Origin: Ruegeria sp. Alg231-54
GTDB lineage: Bacteria > Pseudomonadota > Alphaproteobacteria > Rhodobacterales > Rhodobacteraceae
Direction of reading: 5' to 3'
Assembly (NCBI RefSeq): GCF_900143525.1
Contig: NZ_FREZ01000001.1
Coordinates: forward strand, 372,001-436,000
Length of the DNA: 64,000 nt
Each line of letters begins with the position of its first letter. Positions within the stretch are counted from its first letter, which is position 1. The position numbers and the translations under genes were made by a program. The notes beneath the pieces are model-generated. The model did not search any database, was not told where the DNA came from, and worked only from the letters and a program-made list of their open reading frames with translations. Below are positions 8,558 to 20,749 of the stretch, in pieces.

Positions 8558-9898
8558 ATGACACAGAAATTGCATATAGTTGGCGGCGGCATGGCAGGGT
8601 CCGAGGCGGCCTGGCAAGCAGCGGAAATGGGCGTGGATGTTGTAATCCACGAAATGCGGCCCAAAGTGGGCACTTTTGCGCACCAGACCGGCAATCTGGC
8701 CGAGATGGTGTGCTCGAACTCCTTCCGCTCGGATGACGACGAACAGAATGCCGTCGGTCTGTTGCATTGGGAAATGCGCGAAGCCAACGGCATCATCATG
8801 GGCACCGCCGATACGCATCGCCTGCCCGCTGGTGGCGCATTGGCCGTGGATCGTGATCCGTTTGCCGAAGCAGTAACCGCCAAGCTGCAAGCCCATCCAC
8901 GGGTCGAGGTGACGGGCGAAGAAGTCACCGCCCTGCCCGACGACGGCCAATGGATCATTGCGACGGGTCCGTTGACGTCCTCGTCGCTGGGCGAGTCGAT
9001 CAGGGCTCAGACAGGTGCTGAAGCTCTGGCGTTCTTCGACGCCATCGCGCCCATTGTCTATGCCGACAGCATCGACATGAGCCAGGCGTGGATGCAGTCA
9101 CGTTATGACAAGGGCGAAACCGAAGAGGAGCGGACGGCCTATCTGAACTGTCCAATGGACCGCGATCAGTACGAGGCTTTCATTGACGCCCTGCTATCCG
9201 CTGACAAAACCGAATTTCACGAAGGTGAAACTGCCGGGTATTTTGACGGCTGCCTACCCATCGAGGTTATGGCGGAACGGGGCCGCGAAACGCTGCGCCA
9301 CGGACCGATGAAGCCGGTCGGTCTGACCAATCCGCATCAGCCTGACGTCAAACCTCATGCCGTTGTTCAACTGCGCCGAGACAACGCGCTGGGTACGTTG
9401 TTCAACATCGTCGGTTTTCAGACCAAAATGAAATATGGTGCACAAACTGACGTATTCCGCATGATCCCCGGACTTGAGAATGCCAGTTTCGCGCGCTTGG
9501 GCGGAATTCACCGCAACACGTTCATCAACTCTCCGACATTGCTGGACGGGCAGATGCGGCTGAAATCAAAGCCGAATATTCGGTTTGCCGGCCAGATCAC
9601 CGGCGTCGAAGGATATGTGGAAAGCGCTGCAATGGGCTTGTTGGCTGGGCGGCTGGCTGCTGCCGAGATCCTGGGGCGTTCCCTGCCAGAGATCCCGCAG
9701 GACAGCGCCATGGGCGCGTTGATACACCACATCACCGGCGGGGCCGAGGCGAAAACCTTTCAACCCATGAACGTCAACTTTGGTCTGTTTCGCCCGGTTG
9801 ATGGCATCAAAGGGGGTCGCCGGGGCCGTAAGGACCGGTACAAGGCCTACACCGACCGGGCCAAGACGGAATGGACAGACTGGCTGGCACATTGCTGA
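8558..9898 (+). CDS. trmFO: Methylenetetrahydrofolate--tRNA (uracil-54-C5)-methyltransferase TrmFO
   Basis: A 446-residue FAD- and folate-dependent enzyme that methylates U54 of the tRNA T-loop. The N-terminal FAD-binding motif [15 protein letters not shown] starts at residue 5. Conserved stretches [30 protein letters not shown] and MNVNFGLF are present and length is normal. ATG 8558 is chosen because conserved sequence begins there; upstream in-frame starts add an unrelated 13 residues. The preceding stretch is the candidate structured RNA at 8350-8480. The adjacent methyltransferase and gluQ genes also have tRNA or small-molecule roles. Confidence 0.95.
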   Translation: MTQKLHIVGGGMAGSEAAWQAAEMGVDVVIHEMRPKVGTFAHQTGNLAEMVCSNSFRSDDDEQNAVGLLHWEMREANGIIMGTADTHRLPAGGALAVDRDPFAEAVTAKLQAHPRVEVTGEEVTALPDDGQWIIATGPLTSSSLGESIRAQTGAEALAFFDAIAPIVYADSIDMSQAWMQSRYDKGETEEERTAYLNCPMDRDQYEAFIDALLSADKTEFHEGETAGYFDGCLPIEVMAERGRETLRHGPMKPVGLTNPHQPDVKPHAVVQLRRDNALGTLFNIVGFQTKMKYGAQTDVFRMIPGLENASFARLGGIHRNTFINSPTLLDGQMRLKSKPNIRFAGQITGVEGYVESAAMGLLAGRLAAAEILGRSLPEIPQDSAMGALIHHITGGAEAKTFQPMNVNFGLFRPVDGIKGGRRGRKDRYKAYTDRAKTEWTDWLAHC

Positions 9899-9935
9899 CT
9901 GGACGCATTGCGTCCACCCGGCCTAATATACGGGT

Positions 9936-10550
9936 ATGAGCGACAAATACCTCAAAGACGCCTACGGGCTTGATACGCCCGAGGCGACCCGTACGCATTA
10001 TCAGAAATGGGCCTCGTCATACGACGCCGAAGTTGGGTCACATGGCTACGCCACGCCTGGCCGCGTGGCCGAGGCGCTTTGGTCCCAGATGCCCGAACCG
10101 CAGACGCCTGTTCTGGATTACGGTTGTGGCACGGGTCTGTCCGGCAAAGCCCTTCACGATACGGGATTTCAGGTAATCGATGGTGTGGATCCCACGCCAA
10201 AGATGCTTGAAGGGGCAGCCGCCAAGGAGGTTTACAGAAACCTCACGACGTTTGAGATCACCGATCCGGAACCGCTGGAGCAAGATGCCTATAAGGCAAT
10301 CACAGCGATTGGCGTGATCGGAACCGGCGCCGCACCGCCAGAGACATTCGACCTGTTGATGAAGGCGCTACCCAAAGGTGGCTTACTGGCCTTTTCCTTC
10401 AACGATCACACACTTGACGACCCGTCCTTCACCACCCGTTTGAACGATTGGCTGGACATGGGCGCTGCGCGGTTGTTGTTTCGGGAATACGGGCCGCATC
10501 TTCCCGGGATGGACCTTAAATCTGACGTATATGTTGTTGAGAAGACGTGA
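9936..10550 (+). CDS. Class I SAM-dependent methyltransferase
   Basis: A 204-residue methyltransferase. Motif I is VLDYGCGTGLSGKAL near residues 64-78, followed by DGVDPTPKML (motif II acidic position) and LLAFSFNDH. The N terminus LDTPEATRTHYQKWASSYDAEV resembles Williams-Beuren/UbiE-like small-molecule methyltransferases. It overlaps gluQ by four bases (GTGA), so the two are translationally coupled. The substrate is unknown. A link to tRNA modification is suggested only by position between trmFO and gluQ. Confidence 0.85.
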   Translation: MSDKYLKDAYGLDTPEATRTHYQKWASSYDAEVGSHGYATPGRVAEALWSQMPEPQTPVLDYGCGTGLSGKALHDTGFQVIDGVDPTPKMLEGAAAKEVYRNLTTFEITDPEPLEQDAYKAITAIGVIGTGAAPPETFDLLMKALPKGGLLAFSFNDHTLDDPSFTTRLNDWLDMGAARLLFREYGPHLPGMDLKSDVYVVEKT

Positions 10551-11452
10551 CATTCATTACCAGATTTGCCCCATCTCCTACAGGGCCGCTTCATCTTGGC
10601 CATGCCTATTCTGCACTTCTTGCCAGTGATATGGCCGCCGCTGAGGGCGGTCAATTTTTATTGCGGATCGAAGACATCGACCGCTCCCGCTGCCGGGCAA
10701 ATTGGGAAGAGCAGATTTATGACGATCTGACCTGGCTTGGATTGACCTGGCCAGAACCCGTGATGCGGCAATCGTCTCGTGTGTCGACTTATGAAGACGC
10801 GCTGAAAACGTTGTGGTCGCAAGGTCTGTTGTACCCGTGCACCTGCAACCGTCGGGACATTGCCGCCGCCGCCGGAGCGCCGCAGGAAGGAGTACCTCTG
10901 CACGGGCCGGATGGGATCATTTATCCGGGCACGTGCAGGGATGTTTCAGATCGAACGGGGCCGATTCCACAAGATATGCCCCTTCGACTGGATATTGAAA
11001 CTGCTGCACGTGTAGTTCCAGATTTGTTTAGGACTGCCGCTCAACCGTATGCAAAATCGGCAGTTTTCGAAGAAACAGGCGCAAGACCGGAAGGGGAAAC
11101 GGGCCCCGTCACTTTCACTGCTGATGAGTTACGGGACACAATCGGAGACGTGGTATTGTCCCGGCGTGATATGGGAACCTCCTACCATTTATCCGTGGTT
11201 CTGGATGACGCGGCGCAAGGAGTAACTCATGTCGTGCGCGGTCAGGACCTGTTCGAGGCGACGCGCATCCACGTCTTGCTGCAAGCCCTACTTGGCTTGC
11301 CAACACCCGTCTATCACCATCACAAACTGATCCGAGATGATGCAGGAAAACGCTTGGCAAAACGCGACGATGCGCGAGCAATTTTCAAGTATCGCGCCGA
11401 CGGGATTTCCGCAGAACAGGTTCGGGCCATAGTTGGGCTGAGATCGCCCTAG
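10547..11452 (+). CDS. gluQ: Glutamyl-queuosine tRNA(Asp) synthetase
   Basis: A 301-residue GluRS paralogue lacking the anticodon-binding domain; it glutamylates queuosine in tRNA-Asp. The HIGH-equivalent HLGH is at residues 16-19, the KMSKS-equivalent is GKRLAKRD near 258, and zinc ligands C98, C100 and C130 sit in YPCTCNRR and YPGTC. Truncation before the anticodon domain distinguishes it from gltX. The GTG start at 10547 overlaps the methyltransferase stop. Its TAG and the TAG of convergent hisI share the tetranucleotide CTAG (11449-11452). Confidence 0.94.
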   Translation: MTFITRFAPSPTGPLHLGHAYSALLASDMAAAEGGQFLLRIEDIDRSRCRANWEEQIYDDLTWLGLTWPEPVMRQSSRVSTYEDALKTLWSQGLLYPCTCNRRDIAAAAGAPQEGVPLHGPDGIIYPGTCRDVSDRTGPIPQDMPLRLDIETAARVVPDLFRTAAQPYAKSAVFEETGARPEGETGPVTFTADELRDTIGDVVLSRRDMGTSYHLSVVLDDAAQGVTHVVRGQDLFEATRIHVLLQALLGLPTPVYHHHKLIRDDAGKRLAKRDDARAIFKYRADGISAEQVRAIVGLRSP

Positions 11453-11820
11453 TCCATTGGACCCATCAGTTCGACTTCGCCGCCATCTCGCACAGCGGTG
11501 TAAAAGCAAGTGCGTCGGTTGGTGTGGCAGGCCGCGCCGGTCTGTCTCACCAAGACCAGCAGGCAGTCGCGATCACAATCGACGCGGAAATCGATCAGTT
11601 CCTGAACATGCCCCGAGGTTTCGCCCTTGATCCAGAACGACTGGCGTGACCGCGACCAATACGTCACGCGGCGCGTTTCAAGAGTTTTTTCAACCGCTTC
11701 TGCGTTCATCCACGCCATCATCAGGACCTCGCCAGAGGCTTCATCCTGTGCGATCGCCGGGATCAGACCGGCGTCGTTAAACTTCAGGCTCGACGGATCG
11801 AAAGTGACGGTCTCGGACAT
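11449..11820 (-). CDS. hisI: Phosphoribosyl-AMP cyclohydrolase
   Basis: A 123-residue HisI that opens the purine ring of PR-AMP in histidine biosynthesis. Metal ligands are recognisable: D81/C82/D83/D85 in VDCDRDC, then C98 and C105 in ACHTNRRTCFY, the zinc and magnesium sites of the family. The core MMAWMNAEAVEKTLET is conserved. There is no fused HisE domain, as usual in alphaproteobacteria. ATG 11820 starts at the conserved position. It is divergent from an iron-sulfur scaffold-like gene 66 bp away. Confidence 0.95.
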   Translation of the reverse strand: MSETVTFDPSSLKFNDAGLIPAIAQDEASGEVLMMAWMNAEAVEKTLETRRVTYWSRSRQSFWIKGETSGHVQELIDFRVDCDRDCLLVLVRQTGAACHTNRRTCFYTAVRDGGEVELMGPMD

Positions 11821-11886
11821 TGTAAAAACCTTTTGCATCCCGGTGGATGGCCACTATGTATGGGGAACACGCAACGAGGGAAAGCC

Positions 11887-12339
11887 ATGTCTGGCGAAAA
11901 CGACCTGATAAAGCTGTATTCCGGGCGCATTCTGGCCCTGGCTGCGGACATTCCGCATCTGGAACGACTGGAAAACCCTGATGCGACCGTCAAGAAACGC
12001 TCGCCATTGTGCGGGTCGACCGTGACCGTGGACGTCAAGGTTGAGGACGGTCACGTATCCGACTTTGGTCAGGACGTTAAGGCCTGCGCCCTGGGTCAGG
12101 CCTCGGCCTCGGTCGTTGGATCCGCTGTAATCGGAACCACGCGCGCGCAAATTGAAACCGCGCGGGATCAGCTGTCGGCTATGCTGAAGAAAGACGGCCC
12201 TGCTCCGGACGCGCCGTTTGACGGGCTGGAAGTTCTCATGCCTGCGCGTGATTACAAGAACCGGCACGCTTCGATTCTGCTGGCGTTGGATGCCACTGCT
12301 GAAGCTATGGAACAAGCCGAACAGGCCAACTGCGCCTGA
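11887..12339 (+). CDS. NifU/IscU N-terminal-like iron-sulfur scaffold protein, with altered ligand set
   Basis: A 150-residue protein of the U-type Fe-S scaffold fold. C42 in PLCGSTVTVD and C67 in KACALGQASASV match the first two scaffold cysteines. The usual aspartate after the first Cys-Gly is serine (CGS), and the third cysteine of the R-x-H-C-S segment is alanine in NRHASILLALD (A128). A cysteine near the C terminus (C149) might compensate. It may be a cluster-handling or divergent member rather than a canonical scaffold; isc/suf genes are not nearby. ATG 11887 begins the conserved region. Confidence 0.75.
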   Translation: MSGENDLIKLYSGRILALAADIPHLERLENPDATVKKRSPLCGSTVTVDVKVEDGHVSDFGQDVKACALGQASASVVGSAVIGTTRAQIETARDQLSAMLKKDGPAPDAPFDGLEVLMPARDYKNRHASILLALDATAEAMEQAEQANCA

Positions 12340-12398
12340 AGATGGTAATTCAATTCAAACCCATCTAACCTCCGCCATAGTTTTGGGGAGAATTTCGC

Positions 12399-13037
12399 TT
12401 GAATAGTTTGCTGGAACATTTTGTTACCCTGTGGGTCGTCATTGATCCGATTGGAACAATTCCCGTTTTTATCGCCGTTACAGCCGGGCTTGGGGCTGCG
12501 GCCCGGCGCAAAACAGCCCTGTTGGCGGCGTTCATAAGTGCCGGGGTTTTACTGTTCTTCCTTGTCTTTGGACAACTGCTGATCGAGGCGCTGGATATCG
12601 GGTTGAACTCGTTCCAAGTGGCCGGAGGGATCATCCTGTTCCTGTTCGCCCTGACGATGATCTTTGGCGATAGCAAACAAGAGGTTGAACAACGCGCAGC
12701 AGAAGACGATCAGGAAGACAAATTCCACAAGCCCAACCCCGCGATCTTTCCATTGGCGGTGCCCTCACTGGCGTCGCCGGGTGCAATGCTAGCCGTGGTT
12801 ATCCTGACTGACAACAATCGGTTCAGCGTGGCGGATCAAGGCATCACGGCACTGGTTATGTTGTCTGTCGTGGCCATCGCCTTTGTTTTGATGCTGCTGG
12901 CCGAGCCGATCATTCGACTGATTGGCCATTCCGGTGCCGCCATTATCAGCCGCATCATGGGGATGATCCTGGCATCGGTTGCAGTGAATTCCGTGCTGTC
13001 GGCGATGCTCGAAATCTTCAAAACCGGACAGTTGTAA
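12399..13037 (+). CDS. MarC-family (UPF0056) integral membrane protein
   Basis: A 212-residue protein with six predicted membrane spans and the MarC opening TLWVVIDPIGTIPVF, plus FPLAVPSLASPGAM after a polar charged loop (residues about 103-122). The function of MarC proteins is unresolved; the early link to antibiotic resistance has not held up. TTG 12399 is preceded by GGGGAG at a good distance. It is monocistronic. A second, different MarC protein is encoded at 57158-57826. Confidence 0.88.
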   Translation: MNSLLEHFVTLWVVIDPIGTIPVFIAVTAGLGAAARRKTALLAAFISAGVLLFFLVFGQLLIEALDIGLNSFQVAGGIILFLFALTMIFGDSKQEVEQRAAEDDQEDKFHKPNPAIFPLAVPSLASPGAMLAVVILTDNNRFSVADQGITALVMLSVVAIAFVLMLLAEPIIRLIGHSGAAIISRIMGMILASVAVNSVLSAMLEIFKTGQL

Positions 13038-13076
13038 AAAAAACCGCCGCTCCTTCCGGGCGGAAAGGGCGGCGGT
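13036..13076 (-). terminator. Intrinsic terminator for the minus-strand small-protein gene
   Basis: ACCGCCGC (13043-13050) pairs with GCGGCGGT (13069-13076), extended inward by TTCCG/CGGAA. On the minus strand the stem is followed by seven U (13036-13042). On the plus strand no T-run follows, so it ends a minus-strand transcript, best explained by the gene at 13224-13346. Confidence 0.82.
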
Positions 13077-13223
13077 AGGCAATGCGTGTCTCGCGTGGGA
13101 TCCGTATTTCCGCGCAGGGCCGAGGCATGGCCCTTTCAAGGGAATTGGGACAGGCAGGTCACCCTTGACAGAAATGGGGACGACGGCGCGGAGTTTTCGG
13201 CACGAGATCGCAGGCAGAAAGGG

Positions 13224-13346
13224 TCAGAACGCTCCGGGAAGGTGAAGGGCAACCACCAGCATCACCACCAACGACACCGCACCTGCCGCATCCTGCAATA
13301 GCGTGGAATGCGAACGGCTTATGGCGGTCTTGATCTGGGTCAGCAT
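13224..13346 (-). CDS. 40-residue single-span membrane protein behind an SOS box
   Basis: A short gene missed by length cut-offs. It encodes 40 residues: a polar N terminus with MLTQIKTAISRSHSTLLQD and a hydrophobic span from about residue 21 to 36 (VSLVVMLVVALHLP). GGAGGTGA lies five bases before the ATG, an excellent ribosome-binding site. A LexA-type GAAC-N7-GAAC box lies about 70 bp upstream and a terminator with seven U downstream, so this is a complete transcription unit. Role unknown. SOS-induced tiny membrane proteins elsewhere (Caulobacter SidA, E. coli TisB) block division or depolarise membranes, which is an analogy, not homology. Confidence 0.8.
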   Translation of the reverse strand: MLTQIKTAISRSHSTLLQDAAGAVSLVVMLVVALHLPGAF

Positions 13347-13398
13347 GGTCTCACCTCCGGTCTGGTTTTAATCCTTTGTTGACCTTTTGTTCTCATAT

Positions 13399-13415
13399 TT
13401 TACCGAGTCGGTAAA
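13399..13415. promoter_or_regulatory. Palindrome TTTACCGAGTCGGTAAA
   Basis: A perfect inverted repeat, 8 bp on each side of one central base, directly abutting the SOS box. ACCGA-N-TCGGT symmetry is common in TetR-family operators. No TetR gene is in the window, so the binder is unknown. Confidence 0.5.
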
Positions 13416-13430
13416 GAACTTTTAGAGAAC
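13416..13430 (-). promoter_or_regulatory. Putative LexA (SOS) box
   Basis: GAAC (13416-13419), seven bases, GAAC (13427-13430); read on the minus strand this is GTTC-N7-GTTC, the direct-repeat LexA operator described for Rhodobacter and other alphaproteobacteria. It sits upstream of the 40-residue protein gene and downstream of recG. A weaker TAAA-N7-GAAC lies at 13436-13450. Confidence 0.7.
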
Positions 13431-13457
13431 ATTTGTAAACTTTGTGGAACAAAGTTG

Positions 13458-17721
<4,264 letters not shown>

Positions 17722-17795
17722 GGCTAGGTCCAGATGTGCTGTTCCATGAGTGAGGGGGTCGCCCTGAACCTACAGCGACTAGATTTCATTTTAAG

Positions 17796-18512
17796 TCAGG
17801 CTCCAACAGCGATCCGACGTTCGTCCAAGCTGTTGCTTTGGGGATCGCGCAACACGTAGCCCCTGCCCCAGACGGTTTCGATATAGTTTTCGCCGCCGGT
17901 CGCATTGCTGAGCTTTTTGCGCAGTTTGCAGATGAAAACGTCGATAATTTTCAACTCGGGCTCGTCCATACCGCCATAAAGATGGTTCAGGAACATCTCT
18001 TTGGTCAGCGTTGTGCCCTTCCGCAGGCTGAGCAGTTCGAGCATCTGGTATTCCTTGCCAGTCAGATGAACAGCCTTGCCTTCAACCTCAACGGTTTTGG
18101 CATCCAGATTCACCGCGACCCGACCTGTATGAATGATGGATTGGGAATGCCCCTTGGACCGACGAATGATTGCGTGGATGCGGGCAACCAGCTCCTCTCG
18201 GTGGAAGGGTTTGGTCATGTAATCGTCTGCGCCAAAACCAAAGCCCTTGATTTTGCTTTCGGTGTCATTAGCGCCCGATAGGATCAGGATGGGTGTTTCA
18301 ACCCGCGCAATGCGCAGCTGCCGCAATACTTCGTGACCGTTCATGTCCGGCAGGTTCAGGTCCAGAAGGATCAAGTCATAGTCGTACAGTTTGGCAAGAT
18401 CGATGCCTTCCTCGCCCAGATCCGTCGCATAGACGTTGAGGTTGGCGTGCGTCAGCATCAGCTCAATGCTTTTCGACGTGGTTGGATCATCCTCGACAAG
18501 AAGTATACGCAT
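17796..18512 (-). CDS. ctrA: Cell-cycle/flagellar response regulator CtrA
   Basis: A 238-residue OmpR/PhoB-type regulator. The receiver has VEDDP, phosphoacceptor D51 in LLDLNLP and the switch lysine in MTKPF. The DNA-binding domain carries the near-invariant CtrA segment [20 protein letters not shown] and ends with GYVLRDP plus a short tail. In Rhodobacterales CtrA is usually non-essential and controls motility, gene transfer agents and quorum-linked traits rather than replication. A TTAA-N7-TTAC site lies 57-71 bp upstream, suggesting autoregulation. sciP, whose product inhibits CtrA, is the upstream neighbour on the same strand. Confidence 0.96.
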   Translation of the reverse strand: MRILLVEDDPTTSKSIELMLTHANLNVYATDLGEEGIDLAKLYDYDLILLDLNLPDMNGHEVLRQLRIARVETPILILSGANDTESKIKGFGFGADDYMTKPFHREELVARIHAIIRRSKGHSQSIIHTGRVAVNLDAKTVEVEGKAVHLTGKEYQMLELLSLRKGTTLTKEMFLNHLYGGMDEPELKIIDVFICKLRKKLSNATGGENYIETVWGRGYVLRDPQSNSLDERRIAVGA

Positions 18513-18568
18513 TTACTGCTCCAATTTGGGTCAATTTAACAATTCAAATTGAGACTGCTCAAAAATGG

Positions 18569-18583
18569 TTAACCTGACGTTAC
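18569..18583 (-). promoter_or_regulatory. Putative CtrA box upstream of ctrA
   Basis: TTAA (18569-18572), seven bases, TTAC (18580-18583) matches TTAA-N7-TTAA with one mismatch, about 60 bp before the ctrA start. Autoregulation would fit what is known of ctrA in other alphaproteobacteria. Confidence 0.5.
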
Positions 18584-18594
18584 CGTTGAATCAT

Positions 18595-18888
18595 TTATTC
18601 ACTTTCATCTTTAGGTTGTCGATATTTTTTTAATGCCGTCACTTTCAGAGCATCCGCGCCGTGTTCAGCGACCGCAGAAACCCAAGAATTGAACTCTTCA
18701 TCGCTTAGCCCATAGCGTTTTTTGGCGTCCGACAACGAAATCAGCCCGTATAGAACGCCGCGCACCACAATGACCTTGCGCGAAGCGACCCATCTGGTCG
18801 TCTCTGCAGGTGGCAGATCGTTTCGCGATAAAACCGTTCCATCTGGCAGGGTTACGGACCTTGGCCCTTCGACTTTGTGCAAATACAT
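18595..18888 (-). CDS. sciP: DUF1153 protein, SciP-type inhibitor of CtrA-dependent transcription
   Basis: A 97-residue protein with a helix-turn-helix of the DUF1153 type: MYLHKVEGPRSVTLPDGTVL, DLPPAETTRWVASRK and ISLSDAKKRYGLSDEEFNSW are near-invariant in the family. In Caulobacter, SciP binds CtrA or its promoters and prevents RNA polymerase recruitment. ATG 18888 begins the conserved sequence and has AGGGTCAAGAG upstream; an in-frame start at 18924 adds 12 weak residues. It is immediately upstream of ctrA, separated by 82 bp that contain a CtrA box. A second weaker site, TTAA-N7-TGAA (18933-18947), precedes it. Confidence 0.92.
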   Translation of the reverse strand: MYLHKVEGPRSVTLPDGTVLSRNDLPPAETTRWVASRKVIVVRGVLYGLISLSDAKKRYGLSDEEFNSWVSAVAEHGADALKVTALKKYRQPKDESE

Positions 18889-18955
18889 CTCTTGACCCTT
18901 TTTCAGCTGCGACAAAGCTGACAACAGCCTACTTAATGTCGCGTGAAACCGCCCC

Positions 18956-18983
18956 TTGAGAGTGTGTAGAATTTTCCTATATT
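18956..18983 (+). promoter_or_regulatory. Probable mnmA promoter
   Basis: TTGAGA (18956-18961), a 16-bp spacer and TATATT (18978-18983) form a good sigma-70 match 34 bp before the mnmA start. Confidence 0.55.
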
Positions 18984-19017
18984 CTGCCGGTCTTTCTTAA
19001 CGCGCACAGGAATCGTC

Positions 19018-20163
19018 ATGGCCCTCGATACCGAGACACCGCTGAACTCGCTTGGCTTTGCCAAACCCCCGTCAGAGACGCGGGTGGTTGTTGCCATGTC
19101 CGGCGGCGTCGACAGCTCAGTTGTTGCCGCTTATCTGGCCGATCAGGGCTATGACGTGGTTGGCGTGACGCTGCAGTTGTATGACCACGGCGCGGCATTG
19201 GCCAAGAAAGGCGCGTGCTGCGCGGGGATCGATATCCATGACGCGCGGCGTGTGGCCGAGGAACGCGGCTTTCCGCATTACGTTCTGGATTACGAGAACA
19301 TCTTCAAAGATGCCGTGATCGACGAATTCGCCGACAGCTATCTGGCCGGCGCGACTCCTGTCCCGTGTATCCGGTGCAACGAGCGCGTGAAGTTCAAGGA
19401 CCTTCTGGAAACAGCCAAGGACCTTGAAGCCGACTGCATGGCCACCGGTCACTATATCCAGCGCAAGATGGGCGCGAACGGGCCAGAGCTGCACAGCGCC
19501 GAGGATGCGAACCGGGATCAATCTTATTTCCTGTTTTCCACCACGCCCGAGCAGTTGGACTTTCTGCGTTTTCCTCTGGGCCACCTGCCCTCGAAGGACG
19601 CGACCCGAGAGATGGCCGCGCAATACGGGCTGTCGGTGGCGGACAAGCCCGACAGTCAGGACATCTGCTTTGTGCCCGATGGCAACTATGCCAGCGTGAT
19701 CGAAAAGTTGCGCCCCGGTGCGGCGGAACCGGGTGAGACCGTTCATACAGACGGGCGGGTGCTGGCACAGCATAACGGCGTCATCCACTACACCATCGGT
19801 CAGCGCCGTGGTCTGGGTATCGGGGGGCTGAGCGAGCCTTTGTATGTGGTGAAGCTGGACGTAGACAAAAAGCAGGTTGTGGTTGGCCCGAAAGAGCTGC
19901 TGGCGACCCGGACCGTTCCGGTGCGCGAGATCAACTGGCTAGGGGATGAGCCTTTTACGTCGCGCGACGAATGGCATCTGTCGGTCAAGGTGCGGTCGAC
20001 CCGCCCGCCGCGTGAGGCGATTATCCGACCTCTGTCTGAAACGACTGCCGAAGTCGAATTGCTGACACCCGAGGAAGGCATTTCGCCCGGTCAGGCCTGC
20101 GTGTTCTATTCCAATGAAAGCAGCCGCATATACGGCGGCGGCTGGATCTGGCGCGGTTACTGA
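19018..20163 (+). CDS. mnmA: tRNA-specific 2-thiouridylase MnmA
   Basis: A 381-residue PP-loop ATPase that thiolates U34 of tRNA-Lys, -Glu and -Gln. The PP-loop SGGVDS is at residues 28-33. The catalytic cysteines are in [14 protein letters not shown] and SPGQACVFY, and the tRNA-binding stretch [14 protein letters not shown] is present. It carries a short alphaproteobacterial N-terminal extension of about 20 residues. It is transcribed alone from the promoter at 18956-18983 and ends 10 bp from a convergent gene. The sulfur donor relay (TusBCDE) is absent locally; a lone TusA-like protein is encoded at 49338-49571. Confidence 0.96.
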   Translation: MALDTETPLNSLGFAKPPSETRVVVAMSGGVDSSVVAAYLADQGYDVVGVTLQLYDHGAALAKKGACCAGIDIHDARRVAEERGFPHYVLDYENIFKDAVIDEFADSYLAGATPVPCIRCNERVKFKDLLETAKDLEADCMATGHYIQRKMGANGPELHSAEDANRDQSYFLFSTTPEQLDFLRFPLGHLPSKDATREMAAQYGLSVADKPDSQDICFVPDGNYASVIEKLRPGAAEPGETVHTDGRVLAQHNGVIHYTIGQRRGLGIGGLSEPLYVVKLDVDKKQVVVGPKELLATRTVPVREINWLGDEPFTSRDEWHLSVKVRSTRPPREAIIRPLSETTAEVELLTPEEGISPGQACVFYSNESSRIYGGGWIWRGY

Positions 20164-20173
20164 GGCGTCCGGA

Positions 20174-20749
20174 TCACAAGACGTCGGTCGGGCTGTTCAT
20201 CAGAATATACAGTCCGACTGCTACCATGATGTAAGGTGCGATCCTGTCCAACCTGGCAAAACGCGGACCTAAAACCTGAGCGCGTGGTGCGCCCCAACTT
20301 GCAATCCCGATCAGCGTTGCCAGTGCGCACCCGGCCCCGATCATGGCCGTCAACCGAAACGCTGACGTCGAATCCGCGAACAGCGGAGTCATAGCCGCAA
20401 GCGTGTCAATCGATAGCGTCAAAAACAGCGCGACGACTGAGGTGATAGCCCCAGTGTCGGGCAGTTGACGCCCGCCCGAGCCTTTCCGTTGTTGCCAGAT
20501 GCCATAAAGGCCCAGAGACAACGGGATAACCCCAAGATAACCGACCCAATTCAGAAACCGGCTGTGATCCAAGCCGCTGGCAATCACAAGCGACAGGCTC
20601 AGAATTATCATTTGCGCCGCCGCAAAGCCAAAGACGGCACGGCGCGTTTCCATCACCATGATTAGGCCAAACAGGATGACCAGATTGTCCAGGTTAGTTG
20701 ATGTGGTCACGATCGCAGCGGAAAATACGAACAGGATGTGTTCAATCAT
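20174..20749 (-). CDS. CadD-like/LysE-superfamily membrane transporter
   Basis: A 191-residue protein with five to six predicted spans. The N-terminal segment TTSTNLDNLVILFGL and the second-half repeat LTLSIDTLAAMTPLF are the paired motifs of cadmium-resistance (CadD-type) transporters in the LysE superfamily. Its start overlaps the lpxB stop by 8 bp, so it is translated as the last gene of the lipid A operon. A role in metal or amino-acid export is possible; the lipid A link may be positional only. I cannot name the substrate. Confidence 0.72.
   Translation of the reverse strand: MIEHILFVFSAAIVTTSTNLDNLVILFGLIMVMETRRAVFGFAAAQMIILSLSLVIASGLDHSRFLNWVGYLGVIPLSLGLYGIWQQRKGSGGRQLPDTGAITSVVALFLTLSIDTLAAMTPLFADSTSAFRLTAMIGAGCALATLIGIASWGAPRAQVLGPRFARLDRIAPYIMVAVGLYILMNSPTDVL

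Noticed and set aside
13436..13450. Second LexA box
   Set aside because: TAAA-N7-GAAC matches only one half-site. It is mentioned with the main box but not claimed.
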